Shown one piece after another: positions 1-8,239 of a DNA stretch of 64,000 bases (within the stretch, counting starts at the first letter, position 1; every line of letters starts with the position of its first letter). Source of the stretch: Achromobacter sp. Root83. Its GTDB lineage: Bacteria > Pseudomonadota > Gammaproteobacteria > Burkholderiales > Burkholderiaceae_B. The DNA is taken from assembly GCF_001428845.1 (NCBI RefSeq), contig NZ_LMIU01000012.1, forward strand, positions 562,857-626,856, written 5' to 3'. Both the position numbers and the translations under genes were made by a program. The notes beneath the pieces were generated by a model. It saw only the letters and a program-made list of their open reading frames with translations, did no database searches and was not told the DNA's origin.

Positions 1-658
1 CGCTGTAGACCTGCAGCAGCACGTCGCGCCCGCTTGCCGTCTTGACGGTGGTTTCGCGGTGTGTCAGGTTGCCCGCCACCAGCGCGAATAGGTAGCAGGG
101 CTTGGGGAACGGGTCTTCCCATTCCACCTCGTTGCGGCCATCCGGCAATTGGCGCGTAGCGATCAAGTTGCCGTTGGACAGCAAGACGGGATAAGCCGGC
201 TGCGCACGCAGGGTGACGCGGTAGCGGGACATGACGTCGGGCCGATCGGCGAACCACGTAATGCGCCGGAAGCCTTCCGCCTCGCATTGCGTGAAGAAAT
301 TGCCGCCTGACACGTACAGTCCCATCAGCGTGGAATTGGCGGACGGCTTGCAGCGGCTGACGATCTCGACCGTGGCATCGGCCGGCAGGCCCTGCAGCGC
401 AAGACTGTGATCGGACAGGTGGTAGCTGTCGGCGGACAGCGCCGCGCCATTCACGCCTACCGAGACGAGTTCCAGGTCTTCTCCGTCCAGGATCAAGGCG
501 GCGTCGGCGCTGGCTCCGGCCTTGCGCTGCACTCGCATCGTGCAACGAACTTCGGTCGCGTCGGGCGCAAGATCGAAGGCGAGAGCGACTTCGGGAATGT
601 CGTAGGGGTAGGGCTGGTAATCCTTGCGGTATACAGTAACGGGCGTTTCGGTGCGCAT
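1..658 (-). CDS. pepN: Aminopeptidase N (M1 family), N-terminal part only
   Basis: The gene runs off the left edge, so only the first ~219 residues are present. The start is ATG at 658 (reverse strand), reading MRTETPVTVYRKDYQPYPYD. The segment FTQCEAEGFRRITWF and the following DRPDVMSRY are hallmarks of the N-terminal beta-domain of proteobacterial PepN; its Gln and Glu help bind the substrate N-terminus. The zinc site HExxH...E lies in the missing part, so catalytic competence cannot be judged. In the family PepN is a cytosolic zinc aminopeptidase of about 870-900 residues that trims peptides from the N-terminus. It is divergent from the lipoprotein gene at 809. Confidence 0.92.
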   Translation of the reverse strand, partial: MRTETPVTVYRKDYQPYPYDIPEVALAFDLAPDATEVRCTMRVQRKAGASADAALILDGEDLELVSVGVNGAALSADSYHLSDHSLALQGLPADATVEIVSRCKPSANSTLMGLYVSGGNFFTQCEAEGFRRITWFADRPDVMSRYRVTLRAQPAYPVLLSNGNLIATRQLPDGRNEVEWEDPFPKPCYLFALVAGNLTHRETTVKTASGRDVLLQVYS

Positions 659-808
659 GGGATTGCAGTCCTGTGGGAACGAGGGGTCTATTGTAGTGGC
701 TGGCTGCTGGGCTCGCCCTGGGGCTTACGGGCTAGCCGTAAACTTTTGGCAAGCGGGCATGTCAAAGGTCAGTATGATGGGCGCCGTCGCACACGAGGAG
801 TTGCAAAA

Positions 809-1444
809 ATGTCCAAACCGTCTTTGTTCAGCAGTGTGGGCCGTTGGGCCGGTATATTGGCCGTGCTCGGGGTGCTGACGTTGACGGGTTGCGCGGCCCC
901 CACCGTGTCGGCAAGAGTGACCTCATTTCAGCAATGGCCGGCGGGCGTCGAAGGGCAGACCTACCAGTTCGTCCCGGCGGATCCGTCGCAAATCAATAAT
1001 CTCGAACACCAGTCCTTCCAGGATATGGTGCGGGCCGGCATCGGCGCGACCGGATTGATCGAGGCCAAGCAAGGCGTCAAGGGCCGCTTCGATGTGTCGT
1101 TCCGCCATGGTTCCTCGCAGACCCAGGTAATGGTGCGCCGTCCTTACGATCCGTTCTTTTACGGCGGATATGGCGGATTCTACGGACCGCGGCCGTGGGG
1201 GATGGGCGCGGGTTTCTGGGGGCCGGACTGGGTGGATGTGCCGATGGTGGTTCAGCGGAATTCCCTTACCCTGCACATCCGCGATACCCAGCAAGGGGGC
1301 GCGGAGGTATACCGCTCGACCGCTTTCATACTGAGCGAGAGTGACGATTTCATTCGGACCATGCCCTTTCTGGTCCGAGCAATATTTGACAATTTCCCGG
1401 GGAATAATGGCTCGGAACGCGAGATTCAATTCCCGCTGCGATGA
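809..1444 (+). CDS. DUF4136-type lipoprotein
   Basis: A 211-residue exported protein. The start ATG at 809 is preceded by a GAGGAG ribosome site and opens a signal peptide ending in a lipobox LTGC (Cys28). An in-frame extension back to 407 would run antisense through pepN and is rejected. The mature part has a Tyr/Gly/Phe-rich loop around residues 113-135 and resembles DUF4136 lipoproteins, a family without an established function. It probably sits in the envelope. It is monocistronic: a terminator follows directly and the next gene converges. Family assignment is by overall look; lipoprotein status is firm. Confidence 0.8.
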   Translation: MSKPSLFSSVGRWAGILAVLGVLTLTGCAAPTVSARVTSFQQWPAGVEGQTYQFVPADPSQINNLEHQSFQDMVRAGIGATGLIEAKQGVKGRFDVSFRHGSSQTQVMVRRPYDPFFYGGYGGFYGPRPWGMGAGFWGPDWVDVPMVVQRNSLTLHIRDTQQGGAEVYRSTAFILSESDDFIRTMPFLVRAIFDNFPGNNGSEREIQFPLR

Positions 1445-1478
1445 GCCGGACAGCGTCCGGAGCCAACTTCGTTAAATA

Positions 1479-1509
1479 AAAACGGCGCACCAAATTGGTG
1501 CGCCGTTTT
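1479..1509. terminator. Bidirectional intrinsic terminator
   Basis: A stem (AACGGCGCACC / GGTGCGCCGTT, loop AAATT) is flanked by A and T runs. It lies between the convergent DUF4136 lipoprotein and H-NS-like genes and can serve both. Confidence 0.9.
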
Positions 1510-1531
1510 GTTTCTTACTGAAGAATAGGTT

Positions 1532-1921
1532 TTATTCTTTGATAAGAAAGCTCTCGCGCGTGGCGCCCGAGGCTTCTTCGGCGGCCAGCCAGCGCGGCGC
1601 CTTGCCGCGACCGCTCCAGGTTTCCCCGGTTTGGGGGTGGCGATACTTCGGCGCCACCGCGCGTTTGGCAGCGTTGGCGGCGCGGGCGGGGGCGCCGGCC
1701 TTGCGGCGCGTGCCGGTGCCGGTGGCGGCGCGGGCGGGCTTGCCGGCACCGAAGGCTGCGATGATCTCTTCAGGGGTGATGTCGTACTCGCGCATCGAAG
1801 TGATGATCGAGGTGATCACGGGCTTGCGGCGCTTCGTTTGTAGGACCTCAGCCTTCTTCTGGAGCTTGTTGATTTCCTTTTCGATCTTTGCTTGCAGAGC
1901 TGCGTATGTTTCTCGGGCCAT
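1532..1921 (-). CDS. H-NS family nucleoid-associated protein (BpH3-like)
   Basis: A 129-residue protein with the two-part H-NS layout: an N-terminal coiled coil (residues ~5-50, rich in K/E/Q, for oligomerisation), a basic Ala/Arg/Lys linker (~58-90), and a C-terminal DNA-binding motif YRHPQTGETWSGRGKAPRWL near residues 91-110. This is the betaproteobacterial H-NS form (BpH3 in Bordetella). Such proteins bind curved AT-rich DNA and silence acquired genes. The gene is alone, ends at a terminator and has an unusually AT-rich upstream region, compatible with autoregulation (inference). The KPARAATGTGTRRKAGAPA linker is typical of small histone-like proteins in this group. Confidence 0.92.
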   Translation of the reverse strand: MARETYAALQAKIEKEINKLQKKAEVLQTKRRKPVITSIITSMREYDITPEEIIAAFGAGKPARAATGTGTRRKAGAPARAANAAKRAVAPKYRHPQTGETWSGRGKAPRWLAAEEASGATRESFLIKE

Positions 1922-2675
1922 GGTTTATTCCTGATTATGGAACTGCTTTAATCGCCGGCGAAGTTATGTTTATTTGTTGTGCTTCGCATAATACAGAAGT
2001 TACGCCTTGACTTCGCTATTTTCGGACTAATTACTTTGTATCAAAAGAGCGGTATAGCGATTTCGCTTGTGGTCGGCCGCAGTGAGCAAGTATTGGGATG
2101 GTTATTCTCAAATTTGGGACAACCGGAAACATCCGCTTGCTTGATTCGCATAGCGGCCGAATGGGCTGTTGGGGCCTGCCGGACAACCCCTCCTTTGTTT
2201 CGTGGAGCGAGCAGGCAGGCGGCTTTGCGGCCCGCCGCGCTCGGGAATCGGTGCAGCCGGCCGATATTCGATGTGCCGCCTCCGGAGGGCGCTTTCGCCG
2301 CTCGGGGTGATGACGCGCCTTGAACTAAATCGGCGTGTTCAAAGCCGCCATGCATTTTGTGCTTCTCAACCTTCGAGAATGATATGGAGGGCTCGGGCGT
2401 CGCGGCTTGCCGAAGATTTCATTTTCTTGTCAGGTTGTATGACGACTTCCGCGGCCGCCATCGCCCAACCCCCAGGAGGTTAACTTGATACCCAATATTC
2501 CGTCCCCATCTATTCCTTTCCGAATAATCCGGTCATTTAGTCCTTGCGCCTCCCGCAGCCGGGTGCCCCATCTTTTGGCGGCGTTCGGGACGGCGGGGGC
2601 ATGTCGGCGTTACGATACGGTCTTGAGCGTCATCGCGCGCGTGCGCGGCCGCGCCGCCGCCCCTGAATAGAGCCT
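1922..2675. other. 754-bp intergenic region between hns-like gene and tldD
   Basis: No convincing conserved protein is encoded. The part nearest the H-NS gene (about 1922-2130) is visibly AT-rich compared with the rest of the window, as expected for the promoter and self-binding region of an H-NS-type gene. The rest is of normal composition with short open frames that look like chance. One of them (2485-2670) has a good ribosome site and is listed separately. Confidence 0.5.
2485..2670 (+). CDS. Possible 61-codon ORF ahead of tldD (TTG start)
   Basis: An AGGAGG site at 2474-2479 lies five bases before TTG at 2485, and the frame stays open to 2670, five bases before tldD. The protein ([18 protein letters not shown]...) has no recognisable domain and an Arg/Ala-rich end. 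The ribosome site is better than that of tldD itself, so it could be a small leader gene coupled to tldD, or chance. No homology can be claimed. Confidence 0.2.
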   Translation: MIPNIPSPSIPFRIIRSFSPCASRSRVPHLLAAFGTAGACRRYDTVLSVIARVRGRAAAPE

Positions 2676-4136
2676 ATGAAAATCATCGATCCCGCTATTG
2701 CATCCCTGGCCACCGCCAAATCCCTTTTGCTAGACCCTTGGGGGCTGACCGAAGCGGACATGGCGCGGGCGCTGGGTGAAATCTTCACCCACAAGGTCGA
2801 CTACGCCGACTTGTACTTTCAGTACACGCGCAGCGAAGGCTGGAGCCTCGAAGAGGGCATCGTCAAGACGGGCAGTTTCTCGATCAGCCAAGGCGTCGGC
2901 GTGCGCGCCGTGAGCGGCGAGAAAACCGCCTTTGCCTATTCCGATTCGTTGTCGGCCGAAGCCCTGCTGTCGTCCGCGCATGCGGTGCGCGGCATCGCCC
3001 GCCGCGGCGCCGGCAAGGTGAAGGTCGCCGCCCAGGTCGAAGCCGAGATCGGCCGTAGCCTCTACGCCGATATCGACCCCGTGGCCACGCTGAGCGCCCC
3101 CGAAAAGGTGGCGCTGCTGGAACGCGTCGAGCGCATGGCGCGGGCACGCGATCCGCACGTGATTCAGGTCATGGCGGGTTTGGGGGCCGAATATGACGTG
3201 GTGCTGGTCGCCGGCAGCGATGGCCGCCTGGCCGCTGACGTGCGCCCGCTGGTTCGCCTGTCGCTGACCGTGATCGCCGAACGCAATGGCCGCCGCGAGA
3301 TGGGCCACGCGGGCGGTGGCGGACGCCTGGGACTGGCGTACTTCACGGACGAGATGCTGCAAGGCTACGTCGAGCGCGCCGTCCATGAGGCCATGGTCAA
3401 CCTGGAGGCGCGTCCCGCGCCGGCGGGCGAGATGACCGTGGTGCTGGGTTCGGGTTGGCCCGGCATTCTGCTGCACGAAGCCGTCGGCCACGGCCTGGAA
3501 GGCGATTTCAACCGCAAGGGTTCCAGCGTGTTTTCCGGCCGGATCGGAGAACGCGTGGCGTCCAAGGGTGTCACGGTAGTGGACGACGGCACCATCCCCG
3601 ACCGCCGCGGTTCGCTCAATATCGACGACGAAGGCAATGCCACGCAGCGCAATGTGCTGATCGAAGACGGCATCCTGCGCGGCTACATGCAGGACACCCT
3701 GAACGCCCGCCTCATGAAAACCGCCGCGACGGGCAACGGCCGCCGGGAATCCTTCGCGCATCTGCCCATGCCGCGCATGACCAACACGTACATGCTGGCT
3801 GGCGACAAGCCCGCCGAAGAAATCGTGGCGTCCGTCAAGCGCGGGCTGTACGCGGTCAACTTTGGCGGCGGCCAGGTCGACATCACCAACGGCAAGTTCG
3901 TGTTTTCGGCCTCCGAGGCCTACATGATCGAGGACGGCAAGGTGACCTATCCGGTCAAGGGCGCCACCTTGATCGGCAACGGTCCCGACGCCATGAACCG
4001 GGTCACCATGATCGGCAATGACCTGCAACTGGATTCCGGCGTGGGCACGTGCGGCAAGGATGGCCAGAGCGTGCCTGTCGGCGTGGGCATGCCAACGGTG
4101 CGCATGGAAGGCCTGACGGTCGGCGGAACGGCCTGA
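2676..4136 (+). CDS. tldD: Metalloprotease TldD
   Basis: A 486-residue protein of normal TldD length. The zinc motif HEAVGH (HExxxH) is at about residues 267-272, followed by [14 protein letters not shown] and the glycine-rich C-terminal half ([23 protein letters not shown]) typical of the TldD/PmbA family. TldD pairs with TldE/PmbA as a heterodimeric metalloprotease that degrades unfolded peptides and is needed for maturation of some modified peptides and for CcdA antitoxin turnover in E. coli. No pmbA is in the window, as usual, since the two genes are often unlinked. A strong hairpin follows the stop. Confidence 0.96.
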   Translation: MKIIDPAIASLATAKSLLLDPWGLTEADMARALGEIFTHKVDYADLYFQYTRSEGWSLEEGIVKTGSFSISQGVGVRAVSGEKTAFAYSDSLSAEALLSSAHAVRGIARRGAGKVKVAAQVEAEIGRSLYADIDPVATLSAPEKVALLERVERMARARDPHVIQVMAGLGAEYDVVLVAGSDGRLAADVRPLVRLSLTVIAERNGRREMGHAGGGGRLGLAYFTDEMLQGYVERAVHEAMVNLEARPAPAGEMTVVLGSGWPGILLHEAVGHGLEGDFNRKGSSVFSGRIGERVASKGVTVVDDGTIPDRRGSLNIDDEGNATQRNVLIEDGILRGYMQDTLNARLMKTAATGNGRRESFAHLPMPRMTNTYMLAGDKPAEEIVASVKRGLYAVNFGGGQVDITNGKFVFSASEAYMIEDGKVTYPVKGATLIGNGPDAMNRVTMIGNDLQLDSGVGTCGKDGQSVPVGVGMPTVRMEGLTVGGTA

Positions 4137-4146
4137 GGCGTTCCGG

Positions 4147-4181
4147 GGGCCGTCCCGCCGGCAAAACCGGCGTGACGGCCC
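4147..4181. other. Strong hairpin after tldD
   Basis: A 14-bp stem (GGGCCGTC..CGCCGG / CCGGCG..GACGGCCC, one mismatch, CAAAA loop). No T-run follows (TAAAAAAC), so it is not a standard intrinsic terminator. It could protect the tldD 3' end or support factor-dependent termination. It overlaps the possible -35 of the aroG leader promoter. Confidence 0.55.
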
Positions 4182-4200
4182 TAAAAAACTGTGCTAGAGT
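4172..4200 (+). promoter_or_regulatory. Possible aroG leader promoter
   Basis: GTGACG at 4172, a 17-base spacer and TAGAGT at 4195 with a TG two bases upstream (extended -10). Initiation near 4207 would leave almost no 5' UTR before the leader ATG at 4209, so either the leader is leaderless or the true promoter is further upstream and AGAG at 4196-4199 acts as ribosome site. Confidence 0.3.
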
Positions 4201-4208
4201 CAATCCCC

Positions 4209-4292
4209 ATGAAATTCGCGTCCCCCGCCTTTTATTTTTATTTTTATGGTTTTCTGAAGCCGCTGGCGGAGGAAGGGACGCGCTCAATCTGA
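4209..4292 (+). CDS. aroG leader peptide (Phe/Tyr-rich attenuator peptide)
   Basis: A 27-codon frame, ATG at 4209 to TGA at 4292, reading MKFASPAFYFYFYGFLKPLA then EEGTRSI. Three consecutive Phe-Tyr pairs (codons at 4230-4247) and a further Phe at 4251 make a sensor for charged tRNA-Phe and tRNA-Tyr, the two end products that control DAHP synthase. The stop lies 21 bases before the A-run of a perfect terminator, and the codons just after the Phe/Tyr run contain a segment complementary to that terminator's left arm. This is the geometry of pheL/trpL-type leaders. It is too short for ordinary gene calling. Translation initiation is the weak point, since only AGAG is available as a ribosome site. 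Confidence 0.8.
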   Translation: MKFASPAFYFYFYGFLKPLAEEGTRSI

Positions 4293-4345
4293 AGTTTGGA
4301 AAGAATCCCCCCAAAAAAGCCGCCAGCGAACTGGCGGCTTTTTTT
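4225..4345 (+). promoter_or_regulatory. Transcription attenuator of aroG
   Basis: Three mutually exclusive pairings can be drawn. Segment 4261-4269 (CGCTGGCGG) is exactly complementary to 4320-4328 (CCGCCAGCG), the left arm of the terminator: antiterminator, 9 bp. Segment 4225-4229 (CCGCC) can pair with 4265-4269 as a protector hairpin. Segment 4319-4326 with 4331-4338 is the terminator. A ribosome stalled on Phe/Tyr codons (4230-4253) would leave 4261-4269 free to block the terminator and let aroG be read; a ribosome reaching the stop at 4292 would cover 4261-4269 and allow termination. The pairings are read by eye, not folded computationally. Confidence 0.75.
4313..4345 (+). terminator. Attenuator terminator before aroG
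   Basis: An 8-bp stem GCCGCCAG / CTGGCGGC with a CGAA tetraloop, preceded by six A and followed by seven T. It ends 47 bases before the aroG start and so lies between the leader and the gene it controls. Confidence 0.9.
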
Positions 4346-4391
4346 GTGCCGTCGGACCAACCCCCGTGGCGGGCAACCCAGGAGCAGTACC

Positions 4392-5465
4392 GTGTCGCAC
4401 AATACCGATGACCTTCGCATTCGAGAAATCAAGGAACTGAACCCGCCCTCGCATGTGATGCGCGAGTTCGCCTGCACCAAAGAGGCGTCCGACACCGTGT
4501 TCGCCGCCCGGCAAGGCATGCACCGCATCCTGCACGGCATGGACGACCGCATGATCGTCGTGATCGGGCCGTGCTCCATCCATGACACGCGCGCCGCCGT
4601 CGAATACGCCAAGCGCCTCAAGCCCGTTCGCGACCGGCTCAGCGCCGACCTTGAAATCGTGATGCGCGTGTACTTCGAGAAGCCGCGCACCACGGTGGGC
4701 TGGAAGGGGCTGATCAACGATCCGGATCTGGACGGCAGCTTCGATATCAACAAGGGCGTGCGCGTGGCCCGCGAACTGCTGCTGGACATCAACAGCCTGG
4801 GACTGCCGGCGGGCTGCGAATTCCTGGACATGATTACGCCGCAGTACATCGCGGATCTGGTCTCCTGGGGGGCGATCGGGGCACGCACGACGGAAAGCCA
4901 GGTGCATCGCGAACTGGCCTCGGGCCTGTCGTGTCCGGTGGGGTTCAAGAATGGGACGGATGGCAATGTGAAGATCGCGGTGGACGCGATCAAGGCGGCG
5001 TCGCAGCCGCACCATTTCCTGTCGGTGACCAAGGGCGGGCATTCCGCCATTGTGTCGACGGCCGGCAACGAGGACTGCCACGTCATCCTGCGCGGCGGCA
5101 AAACGCCGAACTACGACGCGGCCAGCGTGGACGCGGCATGCCAGGACGTGTCCAAGGCCGGTCTGGCTCAACGCATCATGGTCGACGCCAGCCACGCCAA
5201 CAGCAGCAAGAAGCCCGAGAACCAGACGCTGGTCGTCGAGGACGTCGCGCGCCAGATGGAAGCGGGCGATACCCGCCTGGTGGGCGTCATGGTGGAAAGC
5301 CACCTGCTGGGCGGCCGCCAGGACATGGTGCCGGGGCAGCCGCTGGTCTATGGGCAAAGCATCACCGACGGCTGCATCGATTGGGATGCGTCGGTGGCCG
5401 TGCTGGAGCGCCTGGCCCATGCCGTGCGTGAACGCCGCCGCGTCGCGTTGACCTCCGGCAAGTGA
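4392..5465 (+). CDS. aroG: 3-deoxy-7-phosphoheptulonate (DAHP) synthase, class I
   Basis: A 357-residue protein, standard for the AroF/G/H family. I choose GTG at 4392 (reading VSHNTDDLRIREI) because it follows AGGAG at 4380-4384 by seven bases; extension upstream would run into the attenuator. Motifs include GPCSIHD (~residues 56-62), YFEKPRTTVGWKG (~94-106), GARTTESQ, KNGTDGN and HSAIV, which form the PEP/E4P and metal site. The enzyme condenses PEP and erythrose-4-phosphate, the first step of the shikimate pathway. Family members are feedback-inhibited by Phe, Tyr or Trp; the Phe/Tyr leader suggests this one answers to Phe and/or Tyr. The exact isozyme cannot be read from sequence. Confidence 0.95.
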   Translation: MSHNTDDLRIREIKELNPPSHVMREFACTKEASDTVFAARQGMHRILHGMDDRMIVVIGPCSIHDTRAAVEYAKRLKPVRDRLSADLEIVMRVYFEKPRTTVGWKGLINDPDLDGSFDINKGVRVARELLLDINSLGLPAGCEFLDMITPQYIADLVSWGAIGARTTESQVHRELASGLSCPVGFKNGTDGNVKIAVDAIKAASQPHHFLSVTKGGHSAIVSTAGNEDCHVILRGGKTPNYDAASVDAACQDVSKAGLAQRIMVDASHANSSKKPENQTLVVEDVARQMEAGDTRLVGVMVESHLLGGRQDMVPGQPLVYGQSITDGCIDWDASVAVLERLAHAVRERRRVALTSGK

Positions 5466-5473
5466 CGGCCCGA

Positions 5474-5512
5474 TGCACCGCGAATCGCCTGCCTGGGGCG
5501 GTTTGCGGTGCA
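5474..5512. other. Hairpin after aroG
   Basis: TGCACCGC (5474-5481) and GCGGTGCA (5505-5512) form an 8-bp stem enclosing a second partly self-complementary GC-rich loop. No T-run follows. It may mark the aroG 3' end. Confidence 0.4.
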
Positions 5513-5566
5513 GCATGCGCGGCGGCGTAGAATATTTGGATTACCGAACCCGAGAACACGCTGATC

Positions 5567-6976
5567 ATGAACGCTCCCTTGCACGCCGAAACGTTGCGCC
5601 GCGCGGTGCCGGCCGCCTGTCTGGATGCCTTGCGCGCACGCTTCGGCGACCGCCTGTCCGAGTCCGCCGCCGTGTGCGAACACCACGGCCGCGATGAATC
5701 GCCGTATCCGGCCATGCTGCCCGACGCCGTGGTCTTCGCGCACACGACCGACGAAGTGGCGGCGATCGCCAAGATCTGCAATGAGCACCGCGTTCCCTTG
5801 ATTCCCTACGGCGCGGGCTCGTCGCTGGAAGGCCACATACTTGCGATCCAGGGCGGCATCAGCCTCGACCTGTCGCAGATGAACAAGGTCCTGGCCATCA
5901 ACGCCGAAGACCTGACCGCCACCGTGCAGGCGGGCGTGCTGCGCAAGCAGCTCAACGAAGAAATCCGAAGCACTGGCCTGTTCTTTCCGATCGATCCGGG
6001 CGCCGATGCCAGCCTGGGCGGCATGGCGGCCACGCGGGCCTCCGGCACCAACGCCGTGCGCTATGGCACGATGCGCGAAAACGTCATGTCGCTCACCGTC
6101 GTCACGGCGGATGGCCGCATCATCCGCACCGCGGGCCGCGCGCGCAAATCGTCGGCCGGCTATGACCTGACGCGCATCTTCGTGGGCAGCGAAGGCACCC
6201 TGGGTATCATCACCGAAGTCACGGTGCGGCTGTATCCGCAGCCCGAGGCCGTGTCGGCCGCGGTCTGCAACTTTCCCACGCTGGACTCGGCGGTCCAGAG
6301 CGTGATCGAAATCATCCAGATGGGCGTGCCCATCGCCCGCGTGGAATTCATGGACGCCGCCAGCGTGCGCGCCGTGAACCTGCACAGCAAGCTGACCCTG
6401 CGCGAAACCCCCTTGCTGGTGTTTGAGTTTCACGGCAGCCCCGCGGGCGTCCAGGAGCAGGCGGAGACCGTCCAGGCGATCACCGCGGAACATGGCGGCA
6501 TGGATTTCGAATGGGCCGAACGCCCCGAAGACCGCAGCCGGCTCTGGACGGCGCGCCACAACGCCTACTTCGCGGGCTTGCAATTACGCCCCGGTTGCCG
6601 CGCCAGCACCACCGACGTCTGCGTGCCGATCTCGCGACTGGCCGATTGCGTGCGCGACACCGTCGAGGAACTGGACCGGGCGAGCTTCCCCTATACGATC
6701 GTGGGACACGTGGGCGATGGCAATTTCCATGTGCTGATGCTGCTGGACGCCGACAGCGCCCAGGAATGGCAGGAGTCGGAAACCATCAACCACAATCTGG
6801 TGCGCCGGGCCATCGCGGCGGACGGCACCTGCACGGGCGAACACGGCGTGGGCCTGCACAAGATGCAGTTCATGGCGGAAGAGCACGGCGAGGACGCCCT
6901 GGATCTGATGCGCAGCCTGAAGCATGCGTTTGATCCGAACAACATCCTGAACCCGGGCAAGATCGTGGCCTGGTAA
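5567..6976 (+). CDS. FAD-linked oxidase, D-lactate dehydrogenase (cytochrome)-like
   Basis: A 469-residue protein with an FAD-binding PCMH domain (PYGAGSSLEGH near residue 80; DPGADASLGGMAATRASGTN ~145-164; GSEGTLGIITEVT ~207-219) and an FAD-oxidase C-terminal domain ending in GHVGDGNFH (~383-391) and GEHGVG (~425-430), the signature of the GlcD/DLD family. Members oxidise D-2-hydroxyacids such as D-lactate and pass electrons to cytochrome c or quinone. Single-subunit length and lack of an attached Fe-S domain favour a D-lactate dehydrogenase of the Dld2/LDHD type over glycolate oxidase; glcDEF is separate at 10553. The gene is alone and ends at a strong terminator. Substrate is not determinable here. 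Confidence 0.85.
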   Translation: MNAPLHAETLRRAVPAACLDALRARFGDRLSESAAVCEHHGRDESPYPAMLPDAVVFAHTTDEVAAIAKICNEHRVPLIPYGAGSSLEGHILAIQGGISLDLSQMNKVLAINAEDLTATVQAGVLRKQLNEEIRSTGLFFPIDPGADASLGGMAATRASGTNAVRYGTMRENVMSLTVVTADGRIIRTAGRARKSSAGYDLTRIFVGSEGTLGIITEVTVRLYPQPEAVSAAVCNFPTLDSAVQSVIEIIQMGVPIARVEFMDAASVRAVNLHSKLTLRETPLLVFEFHGSPAGVQEQAETVQAITAEHGGMDFEWAERPEDRSRLWTARHNAYFAGLQLRPGCRASTTDVCVPISRLADCVRDTVEELDRASFPYTIVGHVGDGNFHVLMLLDADSAQEWQESETINHNLVRRAIAADGTCTGEHGVGLHKMQFMAEEHGEDALDLMRSLKHAFDPNNILNPGKIVAW

Positions 6977-7011
6977 ACCGCAAGCGGCCGCCGTGCCGCG
7001 CGTGTCCAAAG

Positions 7012-7040
7012 CCGACGGCCTTGCCCGTCGGTTTTTTTTT
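7012..7040 (+). terminator. Intrinsic terminator
   Basis: CCGACGG / CCGTCGG stem followed by nine T, 35 bases after the FAD oxidase stop. It separates that gene from the Bug receptor cassette. Confidence 0.93.
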
Positions 7041-7229
7041 GCCTACTCCACGTCGCGCGCCGCGTCTTCCTTCCGTAATTGCCAAGTGACAGAGCGGGAC
7101 AAATCCTTTACTCTGATTTTTCGTAGACAAATGTCCACATTGTGGATATTGCTTGAGTTCGGCCGTCTACCGTCAAAAGCATGGAACGTGTTTCTACAGA
7201 AAACCACGTCCTCGACAAAGGAGACAAGG

Positions 7230-8198
7230 ATGTTGATGAGACAACGCTTGATGGTGGCCGGCCTGGCATTCGCCAGCGCGGCGGCCGCGGTGCCGGCGCA
7301 GTTGCTGGCGGCGGACAACTACCCTAGCCAGCCGGTGACGCTGGTGGTGCCGTTCCAGCCGGGCGGGGGCACCGACGCCGTGGCGCGCACGTTCGCCAAG
7401 GTGTCCGCCCCGTATTTCCCGAAAGGCATGGTGGTGCTCAACAAGTCGGGCGCGGGCGGCGCGGTGGGCTGGAACTACGTGCTGAACAACAAGAACGAAG
7501 GCCATACGCTGACCGTGGTCACCGCCGAGTTCGTCATCCTGCCTCTGCTCGGCCTGTTCGACCACACCTACAAGGACTACACGCCGCTGGTGCAACTGAA
7601 TGCCGATCCGGCCGCGATCGTGGTGCCCGCCAATTCGCCGTACAAGACCATTGAGGACTTCATGGCCTCGGCCAAGAAGTCGCCCGCGGCCCTGAACGTC
7701 GGCACCTCGGGCACGGGCTCGATCTACGACGTCGCGCTGAGCGCGTTCGAGGTCAAGTCGGATACCCGGTTCACCCACATTCCCTTTCCCGGGTCGGGCC
7801 CCGCCTTGTTGAACCTGCTTGGCGGCCAGCTCGATGCGGTGGCCACCAGCCCGGCGGAAGCGGCCGAGTACGTGCGCGCTGGCAAGATGCGCCTGCTGGT
7901 CCTGATGAGCGACAAACGCGTGCCGGATTTCGCGGACGTGCCCACGGCCAGGGAGAAGGGCATCGACGTGGCCTATGGCACCTGGCGCGGTATCGCCGGC
8001 CCGAAGGACATGCCGCCCGCCGCGGTCGCCAAGCTCAAGCAGATATTCGAAAAGGTTGCGCAGGATCCGCAACTGATCTCGGCGATCAAGGCGCAGAACC
8101 TTGGCTACGTCTACGCCGACGGTGAGGCCTTCGAGAAAAAGATGGCGGCCGAAACCGCCGATTACGCCGAAATCCTGAAGACCCTGAGCATCAAGTAA
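7230..8198 (+). CDS. Tripartite tricarboxylate transporter receptor (Bug/TctC family)
   Basis: A 322-residue periplasmic solute receptor. ATG at 7230 follows AAAGGAGACAAGG and begins a signal peptide with cleavage near AAAA-VPAQLLAADNYPSQ. The signature VPFQPGGGTDAVAR (~residues 40-53) is the Bug-family ligand loop; GTSGTG and GPALLNLLGGQLDA are also typical. Bug receptors bind carboxylates or aromatic acids and feed TctAB permeases; no tctA/tctB is near, so it is an orphan. It is followed at 41, 33 and 45 bases by a cupin dioxygenase, an SDR and an IclR regulator, so it probably recognises the substrate, or a relative, of that catabolic cassette (inference). Confidence 0.93.
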   Translation: MLMRQRLMVAGLAFASAAAAVPAQLLAADNYPSQPVTLVVPFQPGGGTDAVARTFAKVSAPYFPKGMVVLNKSGAGGAVGWNYVLNNKNEGHTLTVVTAEFVILPLLGLFDHTYKDYTPLVQLNADPAAIVVPANSPYKTIEDFMASAKKSPAALNVGTSGTGSIYDVALSAFEVKSDTRFTHIPFPGSGPALLNLLGGQLDAVATSPAEAAEYVRAGKMRLLVLMSDKRVPDFADVPTAREKGIDVAYGTWRGIAGPKDMPPAAVAKLKQIFEKVAQDPQLISAIKAQNLGYVYADGEAFEKKMAAETADYAEILKTLSIK

Positions 8199-8239
8199 AC
8201 CTCTGGCGCCACGCCCCCACCCCACCGAGCAGGACCGCC

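Noticed and set aside
407..808. N-terminal extension of the DUF4136 lipoprotein
   Set aside because: It runs antisense through pepN and would bury the signal peptide and lipobox; ATG 809 has the ribosome site.
2730..4028. 432-codon open frame opposite tldD
   Set aside because: A GC-driven shadow: His/Gly/Ala-rich, no domain, fully antisense to a conserved gene.
4147..4181. Intrinsic terminator after tldD
   Set aside because: The stem is strong but followed by TAAAAAAC rather than a T-run on the plus strand and by no T-run on the minus strand.
4244..5516. Long minus-strand frames opposite aroG
   Set aside because: No recognisable protein; they cross the attenuator and follow the codon periodicity of aroG.
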